A stretch of 5,928 nt of DNA. It comes from Methanobacteriota archaeon (GTDB lineage Archaea; Hydrothermarchaeota; Hydrothermarchaeia; Hydrothermarchaeales; SZUA-236). A program made the position numbers and the translations under genes. This document shows, piece after piece, positions 1 to 4,846 of the stretch (position 1 is the first letter of the stretch; each line of letters starts with the position of its first letter). The DNA lies in assembly GCA_003695745.1 (NCBI GenBank), contig RFHW01000056.1, forward strand, positions 1-5,928. The letters are read 5' to 3'. Below the pieces are notes generated by a model. The model saw only the letters and a program-made list of their open reading frames with translations. It was not told the DNA's origin and did no database searches.

Positions 1-803
1 CGGCTGAGACAGAGGGCAATGTGTACACGCTGAACGCGGCCCGGAGCATGAAGACCCTTGCAAAATACGTGGACGCCATGATACTTGTGGACAACAACAC
101 CTTTGTCCGGCCTGGTGAGAGCCTGCGCAGCGCCTATCAGTGGATAAACTCGGAGATCGTGAAGAGGTTCAGCATCCTTGCGCGGGCAGGTGAAGTGGGT
201 GCTGGAGGCGCTGTGGGCGAGATGGTGGTGGACGCCTCTGAGATCGCCCAGACCATAAACGGGATGGAGATATGCACCATAGGCTATGCCAGCGAGGAGC
301 TTCCGAGGGGGAGCGCCATCAAAAAGGCGATCTTGGGCGGCGACAAGCCTGATCAGAGAAAGTCGGCGCGCATACTGTCCCTTGTGACACGGGCCGCAAA
401 GACACGGCTGCTCCTGCCCTGTGACTTCCGCTCTGTGCGAAAGGCCCTTGTCGTGGTCGCCGGGCCGCCTGAGGAGCTCAGCCGCGACGGGATCGAAAAG
501 TCCCGCGAGTGGCTTGAGAAGAACATCGCCGGCGGCGAGGTCCGCGGCGGCGACTACCCTGTGAAGAGCAGCAGGTACATCGCTGCAGCGGTGCTGCTGG
601 CAGGGATCTCAGGTGTGCACAGGATCGACAACATGTTTGAGCGTGCGCGGCACATGCAGGAGGCCATAGCTGCCGGGCTCACCAAGGAAGAGGCCAAGAA
701 GGTTGAGAAGACGGCCCAGCTCATGCAGTTCGTCGAGGACCTTGAGAGCGAGGAGGCCACGGCTGAAGAGCTGGAAGACCTCCTTAAGGACCTTGAGGTA
801 TAG
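1..803 (+). CDS. cetZ: CetZ tubulin/FtsZ-family cytoskeletal protein, 5' end missing
   Basis: This is the C-terminal two-thirds of a CetZ-type tubulin-superfamily GTPase. CetZ proteins form cytoskeletal filaments that control cell shape in archaea; division proper is the job of FtsZ. The reading frame is open from nt 3 through the left edge, so the GTPN domain with the GGGTGSG loop lies outside the window. A GTG at 21 is in frame but lies inside the conserved segment EGNVYTLNAARS, so it is not the start. As I recall Haloferax CetZ1, the matching landmarks are YTLNAARS (nt 24-47), the T7-loop segment VVDASEI with its catalytic Glu at nt 240-242, GYASEE, LPCDF, VVAGPPEEL and VRGGDYP. By that comparison about 138 residues are missing and the full protein would be near 400 residues, normal for the family. 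The tail is acidic (ELEDLLKDLEV), as in CetZ1. The catalytic Glu is kept, so the protein is probably active. It ends 3 nt before the convergent surface-protein gene. Confidence 0.88.
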   Translation, partial: AETEGNVYTLNAARSMKTLAKYVDAMILVDNNTFVRPGESLRSAYQWINSEIVKRFSILARAGEVGAGGAVGEMVVDASEIAQTINGMEICTIGYASEELPRGSAIKKAILGGDKPDQRKSARILSLVTRAAKTRLLLPCDFRSVRKALVVVAGPPEELSRDGIEKSREWLEKNIAGGEVRGGDYPVKSSRYIAAAVLLAGISGVHRIDNMFERARHMQEAIAAGLTKEEAKKVEKTAQLMQFVEDLESEEATAEELEDLLKDLEV

Positions 804-806
804 GGT

Positions 807-2948
807 TTAGTAGAGCCCTCTTGTTCTCTGGGACCTCAGGAATATCACTACCGCGCAGAGGATCGCCACAATGGTCAGGGCCCCTGCCTTGATCTCGGTC
901 CCATATTTTTCGAGGACACCGGGCGCCTCCCTGACGGTGACCACCAGCTCGTCGGTGTCCACGGCGCCTCTGTCATCGGTGACATTGAGCCTTATCCTGT
1001 AGACCCCCACAGGGAACTGGGCGTCGAACTCCGGCTTTTCCACGGTCTTCCCGTCTGGCAGGGCCCACACATAGGATGTTATGTTCCCATCTGGGTCGGA
1101 GGATGCCTTCGCCGACAGGTGAACTGTATCGCCTTCGATCACCTCGATGTCCTCTCCGGCGTCGGCTGCGGGCGGGAGATTCTTCTTCTCCACGGTGACC
1201 ACTATCTCGTCTGTTGATGACCCTCCCTTGTCGTCTGTCACTGTGAGGGTGATCCTGTGTATGCCCACCGGGAACTCCCATTCCACGGTCTTGTCAAGGG
1301 AGAAGACCCGCCCCTCCTCAGACCATTCGTAGGAGGCTATCTCGCCGTCTGGGTCGGATGAGCCCTCGGCAGAGAGGGTCACCACCTCCCCTTCCATCAC
1401 TGTCACGTCCTCTCCCGCCTTTGCAATGGGCTTGATGTTGGCCTTTGCGATCGAGAATCCGATGGTGGTAACGCCTTCATCGCCCTCGTCATCGGTGACC
1501 TTCAATGTGACCTCGTGGTCGCCTGTTGAAAGGGCCTCGGTGCTGAGCTCATACTCCACACCGGTCTTCTTCAGGACGCCGTCCACCAGCCACTGATAGG
1601 AGACGATGTCCCCGCCATCAGGGTCTGTGCTGGCAGAGCCAGAAAGGGCTATGACGCTCCCCTCCTGAACAGTGGTCCCCTCTGAGAGCCCCGTGATCTT
1701 CGCAGAGGGCGGCTTATTGGGGGGTGGCGTGGGCGTGGGAGTTGCTGTAGGTGTGGGCGTGGGGGTCGTCTGTTGCTCCTCAGTGGCGAAATCCTCCACA
1801 AAGAAGAGGACCCTCTGGTCATCTGCGATGGATGCGAATATGGCTATGTCGTTGTAGACATTCTTCCCGCCCGAGGGCTGTTTGAAGAAGGACGTCACCT
1901 TGATGAACTTCTTCGGCGTCCGCCCGTCTGAGGTGTTGTAGTCGGCGTTGGTGGCCGATTCAAAGAAGGTGGGCGGGTCCTCGGAGTTATAGGCATAGAC
2001 CGCTGTCTCTGTGAGCAGGACAAAGTCATCCATCCTCCCATCGCCGTCAAAGTCGGCAGGCGACGCATCGATGGTGTTGGATCTGAAGAACTTGCTCTTG
2101 CCCTTGGAGACGATGTAGAGGCTGGATTTTGGGCTTGTAGGGTTGGTGTCATCAAGGAAGATGGCGATGACGTCGGAGTCCCTGCCGTCGGAGTCCCTGT
2201 CAAAGGCGTGGAGGTATATGACCTTCCCATCGTCGGTGGGGTTGAACGTCCACAGCGGGTCGCCGCCTGAGGAATAGCCTTTCACGAAGGAGTCTGAGAT
2301 GGTCGTCTCCTCGCCTGTGACCCCTTCTGTCCAGCCTCCGACGACCACATCGTCCCTCCTGCCGTCCTCATCCAGATCCGCTGCCGCGATTATCCTCGGC
2401 TCCCCTGCCGTGAAGGAGGTGTAGGTCTGGTTGGTGGCGGGGTTGAAGGCGTATATCTTCTGGCCTGCGGCCACGAGCAGGTCATCCATCTTCCCGTCGC
2501 CGTTGTAGTCTGTTGCCGCGACGGCCCGCACACTGTCCGGAAAGCTCCATTCCCAGAGTGTCTCTGTGTCTGTTTCAGACCTACCTGTGCGTATGGTCAC
2601 CTTTTTCAGACCGGATATGTATGCCACGTCGTTTAGAAAGCCATCCCCCTGATAGTCCATCACATCTATGGATGCCGGGTTCAGAGGCGTTATGACCCTG
2701 CCGGGCTGCCAGCTCCACTCCTCAGTCCTTGCAAAGCCCTCAAACTCCGTGACCGTGCCCCCCATCCTGAGGACCACATAGCCCTGCGTGTTCTGCTGCA
2801 GCTGCGCAGGCAGGAGGCTCACGCTCCCGGCCGGATCGGTCTGCCCCGGCGTCTCATCAAAGAATATGAAGGTGTCCTTCACAGTCTTTGCGCCGAATAT
2901 GACAGGGATCATGAGCAGGACAAGGATCAGGGCTGCTGTCTTTCTCAT
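807..2948 (-). CDS. secreted, membrane-anchored surface protein with propeller-like acidic repeats and three PKD domains
   Basis: This 713-residue protein is predicted to be exported and held at the outer face of the membrane. Residues 1-20 look like a Sec signal peptide (MRK, hydrophobic run, cleavage after FGA). Residues about 76-380 carry five acidic loops of the FG-GAP/VCBS kind (DYQGDGFLND at 98, DYNGDGKMDD at 147, DLDEDGRRDD at 191, DRDSDGRDSD at 250, DFDGDGRMDD at 299), 44-59 residues apart. Such loops bind calcium between beta-propeller blades. A Thr/Pro linker (394-410) follows, then PKD domains at about 413-502, 505-588 and 591-673, each with S(S/T)DPDG, a Y-x-W strand and VTDD. A single helix at about 688-704 (AGALTIVAILCAVVIF) precedes a basic tail, giving N-out/C-in topology. 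The ATG start is supported by a gaggt site 7 nt upstream and by the signal peptide. No enzyme domain is visible; adhesion, S-layer association or a cell-wall scaffold role is inference. The specific family is not recognised. Confidence 0.9.
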   Translation of the reverse strand: MRKTAALILVLLMIPVIFGAKTVKDTFIFFDETPGQTDPAGSVSLLPAQLQQNTQGYVVLRMGGTVTEFEGFARTEEWSWQPGRVITPLNPASIDVMDYQGDGFLNDVAYISGLKKVTIRTGRSETDTETLWEWSFPDSVRAVAATDYNGDGKMDDLLVAAGQKIYAFNPATNQTYTSFTAGEPRIIAAADLDEDGRRDDVVVGGWTEGVTGEETTISDSFVKGYSSGGDPLWTFNPTDDGKVIYLHAFDRDSDGRDSDVIAIFLDDTNPTSPKSSLYIVSKGKSKFFRSNTIDASPADFDGDGRMDDFVLLTETAVYAYNSEDPPTFFESATNADYNTSDGRTPKKFIKVTSFFKQPSGGKNVYNDIAIFASIADDQRVLFFVEDFATEEQQTTPTPTPTATPTPTPPPNKPPSAKITGLSEGTTVQEGSVIALSGSASTDPDGGDIVSYQWLVDGVLKKTGVEYELSTEALSTGDHEVTLKVTDDEGDEGVTTIGFSIAKANIKPIAKAGEDVTVMEGEVVTLSAEGSSDPDGEIASYEWSEEGRVFSLDKTVEWEFPVGIHRITLTVTDDKGGSSTDEIVVTVEKKNLPPAADAGEDIEVIEGDTVHLSAKASSDPDGNITSYVWALPDGKTVEKPEFDAQFPVGVYRIRLNVTDDRGAVDTDELVVTVREAPGVLEKYGTEIKAGALTIVAILCAVVIFLRSQRTRGLY
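930..1712 (-). repeat. three tandem PKD domains
   Basis: Three Ig-like polycystic-kidney-disease domains of about 83-90 residues lie in tandem (nt 1443-1712, 1185-1436 and 930-1178, N- to C-terminal). Copies 2 and 3 are closest to each other: both have AGED near the start, then SSDPDG, FPVG and VTDD. Copy 1 is more diverged and longer, with TDPDGGDIVSYQW. PKD arrays are typical of methanogen and other archaeal surface proteins, where they act as rigid spacers or protein/carbohydrate contacts. Confidence 0.88.
1719..1769 (-). repeat. Thr/Pro low-complexity linker
   Basis: Residues 394-410 of the surface protein are an almost pure Thr-Pro run (TTPTPTPTATPTPTPPP). On the + strand it appears as a G-rich, GTGGGC-like repeat. 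Such linkers are extended, often O-glycosylated spacers between extracellular domains. Here it separates the propeller-like part from the PKD array. The DNA repeat is a plausible site of length variation by slippage. Confidence 0.8.
2025..2657 (-). repeat. five DxDxDG acidic-loop repeats (FG-GAP/VCBS-like) in the surface protein
   Basis: Five copies of a loop of the form D-x-x-x-D-G-x-x-x-D begin at residues 98, 147, 191, 250 and 299. The four intervals are 49, 44, 59 and 49 residues, close to the blade length of seven- or eight-bladed integrin-type propellers. Each loop is followed by a short hydrophobic strand (for example DDLLVAAG and DDVVVGG). A possible weaker sixth copy is NDIAIFA near residue 366. 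Calcium binding is known for such loops in the family and is inferred here. Confidence 0.75.
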
Positions 2949-2954
2949 ACCGTC

Positions 2955-2971
2955 AACCTCACTGTTATCCT
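2955..2971 (+). repeat. 17-bp direct repeat, copy 1
   Basis: AACCTCACTGTTATCCT here matches AACCTTGCTGTTATCCT at 3000-3016 in 15 of 17 positions; the last 10 bases are identical. The two copies are in the same orientation and exactly 45 bp apart. This copy covers the Shine-Dalgarno site and probable transcription start of the leftward surface-protein gene. An operator role is inference. Confidence 0.55.
2956..2960 (-). promoter_or_regulatory. ribosome binding site of the surface-protein gene
   Basis: On the - strand, gaggt lies 7 nt before the ATG at 2948 and matches the anti-Shine-Dalgarno core. A stronger-looking aaggagga farther upstream (about 2968-2975) sits some 19 nt from the ATG, too far to be the main site, and may overlap the transcription start. 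Confidence 0.55.
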
Positions 2972-2983
2972 CCTTATCTTAGA

Positions 2984-3005
2984 AAGGTTGATATATAATA
3001 ACCTT
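2984..3005. promoter_or_regulatory. divergent TATA box within an inverted repeat (putative bidirectional core promoter)
   Basis: The AT-only block ATATATAATA (2991-3000) is the only good TATA candidate between the divergent genes at 2948 and 3019. It is flanked by perfect inverted arms AAGGTT (2984-2989) and AACCTT (3000-3005), so each strand reads AAGGTT directly upstream of a TATA-like sequence, where the archaeal BRE for TFB would sit. Using the usual distance of about 26 nt, the rightward start falls near 3021, essentially at the ATG at 3019 (leaderless). The leftward start falls near 2969, leaving a leader of about 20 nt with a Shine-Dalgarno site. Confidence 0.6.
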
Positions 3006-3016
3006 GCTGTTATCCT
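3000..3016 (+). repeat. 17-bp direct repeat, copy 2
   Basis: This is the second copy of the 45-bp-spaced repeat. It overlaps the right arm of the TATA-flanking inverted repeat and ends just before the ATG at 3019. A protein bound here would cover the leftward BRE and the rightward transcription start. Confidence 0.55.
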
Positions 3017-3018
3017 TC

Positions 3019-3240
3019 ATGAACGGCCAGAGGGACTATCCCACTATCATCCTTGGGCTTTTAGGCCTGCTGTCTGCGGCATATGCCATCAGGCTCACCG
3101 TTCAGGGCATCTCTGGCAGGCTCTTTTATATCTTCCTTTCGGTCCAGGTTGTTGTTGCCCTCTATCTTTTATATGTTGTTGTGTCAAAGGGCATTACGGC
3201 GTGGACCGAATATCGCTGGCGCCCTGACCGCCTCAGATAG
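3019..3240 (+). CDS. small two-helix membrane protein, function unknown
   Basis: This 73-residue protein has two predicted membrane helices, at about residues 7-25 (YPTIILGLLGLLSAAYAIR) and 34-55 (RLFYIFLSVQVVVALYLLYVVV), joined by a short loop. The C-terminus is basic and aromatic (WTEYRWRPDRLR). The positive tail suggests that both ends face the cytoplasm. I do not recognise the family. The ATG at 3019 is preferred over an in-frame TTG at 3004 because the TATA box at 2991-3000 would start transcription almost exactly at 3019, as in leaderless archaeal mRNAs, and no ribosome binding site is seen. It diverges from the surface-protein gene and shares its promoter region, so coordinated expression is possible. 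A 56-nt gap with a new TATA box separates it from argC. The other two frames over this stretch also stay open for 65-79 codons, but only this one gives a coherent hydrophobic pattern. Confidence 0.72.
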   Translation: MNGQRDYPTIILGLLGLLSAAYAIRLTVQGISGRLFYIFLSVQVVVALYLLYVVVSKGITAWTEYRWRPDRLR

Positions 3241-3255
3241 GCCCTTTGGGCAACC

Positions 3256-3263
3256 CTTATATG
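3256..3263 (+). promoter_or_regulatory. TATA box of the argC cluster
   Basis: CTTATATG is the only AT-rich element in the 56-nt gap before argC. Its centre lies about 37 nt upstream of the argC ATG, which puts the transcription start near 3286 and leaves a leader of only about 11 nt. No Shine-Dalgarno match is visible in that leader (tggttgtgcccct), consistent with a very short or leaderless mRNA. Confidence 0.5.
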
Positions 3264-3296
3264 TGACCGCTGCAATCTAGATGTGGTTGTGCCCCT

Positions 3297-4331
3297 ATGA
3301 AGAGAGTCGGCGTCATCGGCGCCTCCGGCTACAGCGGAGGAGAGCTTCTCAGGATACTTGCAGGCCACGGCGGTGTGGAGATTGCCCATGCCATATCAAG
3401 GAGCCATTCTGGAAGGAAGGTGCATGAGCTCCATCCCAACCTCAGGGGCGTCCTCGGCATAGAGTTTGAGGACCTCCCGCCTGAGGAAGTGGCAGGGGAC
3501 TGCGACCTCCTCTTCACGGCGGTCCCCCACGGGGCTGCCATGGATATCGCTCCCAGGGCGCTGGATGCAGGGGCGATGGTCGTGGATCTGAGCGGGGACT
3601 TCCGGTTCAAGGACACCTCTGTCTATGAGCGTTACTACGGGATAGACCACAGCTGCCCCGAGGTCAAAGCGGTCTACGGCCTTCCCGAGCTTCACCGGGA
3701 GGAGATCAAAAAGGCCCGTTTCGTCGCCAATCCCGGCTGCTATCCCACGGCCACGATCCTCGGTCTCGCGCCGCTCATCAAGGAAGGCATAATCGAAAAT
3801 GAGAGGATCGTTGCAGATGCAAAGAGCGGTGTCTCAGGGGCAGGGGCCTCGCCTTCTGCCACAACCCATTTCTGCATGGCCAATGAAAGCGTCCTCGCCT
3901 ACAGCCCTGCCGCCCACCGGCATCTGCCTGAGATCGAGCAGGAGCTCTCTTCACTTGGCGGCTCTGTGAAGGTCTCCTTTGTCCCCCATCTCGTGCCTGT
4001 GAACCGCGGTATAAGCGTGACCCTCCACTGTTTCCTCAGGAAAGGGCAGAGCGAGGAGGGCGTACGAAGGCTTTATGAGAGGTTCTATGAGAAGGAGCCT
4101 TTCATACGGGTGCTGGATGTGGGTGAGGTCCCCCGTCTCAGCGCTGTGAGGGGGTCTAATTTCAATGACATCGGCTGCTTCAGGGTCGACATGGAGCGTG
4201 GGCGGCTCATCGTTGTATCGGCATCTGACAACCTTGTAAAGGGCGCTGCAGGCCAGGCGGTGCAGAACATGAACCTCATGCTGGGTTTCGAAGAGACTCG
4301 CGGGCTTCGCTCCATCGCCCTGCATCCATAG
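3297..4331 (+). CDS. argC: N-acetyl-gamma-glutamyl-phosphate reductase
   Basis: ArgC makes N-acetylglutamate 5-semialdehyde by NADPH-dependent reduction of N-acetyl-gamma-glutamyl phosphate, the third step of arginine synthesis, in the cytoplasm. The 344-residue length is usual. The N-terminal Rossmann motif is VGVIGASGYSGGEL (4-17). The catalytic cysteine is Cys148 in NPGCYPT, and the active-site histidine is probably His209 in HRHLPEIEQEL. Other family marks are VDLSGDFR (96-103), YGLPEL (127-132), KSGVSGAG (176-183), FVPHLVPVNRGI (228-239) and the C-terminal SDNLVKGAAGQAVQNMN. Nothing essential is missing. LysY of the LysW-dependent lysine/arginine route is a close homologue, but no lysW-type carrier or partner gene is present here, so ArgC is preferred. 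It is the first gene of a three-gene + strand cluster; the CBS gene begins 12 nt after its stop. No other arg gene is in the window. Confidence 0.95.
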   Translation: MKRVGVIGASGYSGGELLRILAGHGGVEIAHAISRSHSGRKVHELHPNLRGVLGIEFEDLPPEEVAGDCDLLFTAVPHGAAMDIAPRALDAGAMVVDLSGDFRFKDTSVYERYYGIDHSCPEVKAVYGLPELHREEIKKARFVANPGCYPTATILGLAPLIKEGIIENERIVADAKSGVSGAGASPSATTHFCMANESVLAYSPAAHRHLPEIEQELSSLGGSVKVSFVPHLVPVNRGISVTLHCFLRKGQSEEGVRRLYERFYEKEPFIRVLDVGEVPRLSAVRGSNFNDIGCFRVDMERGRLIVVSASDNLVKGAAGQAVQNMNLMLGFEETRGLRSIALHP

Positions 4332-4336
4332 GAGGT
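4331..4336 (+). promoter_or_regulatory. strong Shine-Dalgarno site of the CBS gene
   Basis: GGAGGT starts on the last base of the argC stop codon and lies 7 nt before the ATG at 4344. It is the best ribosome binding site in the window. It supports both the start choice and translation from a shared argC transcript. Confidence 0.75.
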
Positions 4337-4343
4337 ATAGAGT

Positions 4344-4811
4344 ATGAAGAAGGTCAGAGATGTGATGGTGAAGGATGTGGTCACCTTCAAGCCGAAGGAC
4401 CCCATACACTATGTGGCATGGTCCCTTCGTGAAAAACGGATCAGCGGCGCCCCAGTTGTAGATGGCAATAAAGTTGTTGGTGTGGTCAGTGAAAGGGACA
4501 TCATGCGTCTCATCGAGGAGTATGACCTGAAGATAAACCTCGTCTTCCCAAGCCCCCTTGATGTTCTGGAGCTGCCTCTGAAGATAAAGCACGAGCTGGA
4601 CGAGATGGCCTCCCTTATCAGGGAGACGGCGGCAACAGCGGTGGAGGAGATCATGACAAAGAAGGCCGTTACAATCGCTCCCGATGCCACTGTCGCGGAG
4701 GCGGCAAAGATCATGGGTGAGAGGAAGATAAACAGGCTGCCTGTGGTGAACAGGAAGGGCGTGCTCGTGGGTATCATCACACGGGGGGATGTGATCGGGA
4801 CGCTGGTGTGA
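4344..4811 (+). CDS. CBS-domain-pair protein (probable nucleotide-sensing regulator)
   Basis: This 155-residue protein consists of a CBS pair (Bateman module) and no other domain. CBS1 spans about 7-59 (VRDVMVKDVVTFKP, then GVVSERDIMRLI) and CBS2 about 103-154 (IMTKKAVTIAPDATVAEAA, then GIITRGDVIGTL). The S/T-x-x-D ends (S49-E-R-D52 and T146-R-G-D149) are the positions that contact the ribose or phosphate of AMP, ATP or S-adenosyl compounds in known CBS pairs. Between them is a linker of about 43 residues with PSPLDVLELPLKIKHELDE, which I recall as typical of a widespread archaeal stand-alone CBS family. There is no DNA-binding or catalytic domain, so it probably acts by binding a partner. 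It sits 12 nt after argC with a strong ribosome binding site and ends 35 nt before the reductase start, so the three are likely cotranscribed. Ligand and partner are unknown. Confidence 0.9.
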   Translation: MKKVRDVMVKDVVTFKPKDPIHYVAWSLREKRISGAPVVDGNKVVGVVSERDIMRLIEEYDLKINLVFPSPLDVLELPLKIKHELDEMASLIRETAATAVEEIMTKKAVTIAPDATVAEAAKIMGERKINRLPVVNRKGVLVGIITRGDVIGTLV

Positions 4812-4832
4812 GGGCCCATCATCTGGCTGAAT

Positions 4833-4837
4833 GGAGA
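4833..4837 (+). promoter_or_regulatory. Shine-Dalgarno site of the reductase gene
   Basis: GGAGA lies 9 nt before the ATG at 4847. It favours that start over the in-frame GTG at 4808, which overlaps the CBS stop codon and has no good ribosome binding site at the right distance. Confidence 0.5.
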
Positions 4838-4846
4838 TTGGATGAC

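Noticed and set aside
21..23. GTG at 21 as the true start of cetZ
   Set aside because: It lies inside a conserved CetZ segment and the frame stays open to the left edge; the GTPase domain is simply outside the window.
1719..1769. G-rich GTGGGC-like tract on the + strand as a G-quadruplex or regulatory repeat
   Set aside because: It is fully explained as the complement of Thr/Pro codons in the linker of the surface protein.
3241..3251. GCCC-TTT-GGGC hairpin directly after the small membrane-protein stop, as a terminator
   Set aside because: The stem is only 4 bp with a 3-nt loop and there is no following T tract; too weak to call.
3951..4592. 213-codon open frame on the - strand across the argC/CBS junction
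   Set aside because: It overlaps two well-supported genes, has no ribosome binding site, and its composition (His/Leu-rich, no domain) is that of an antisense shadow of GC-rich codons.
4808..4846. GTG start of trxB at 4808 overlapping the CBS stop codon (GTGA), giving 13 extra residues
   Set aside because: The extension (RAHHLAEWRLDD) is not like TrxB N-termini, and the ATG at 4847 has a Shine-Dalgarno site and normal spacing to the FAD motif.
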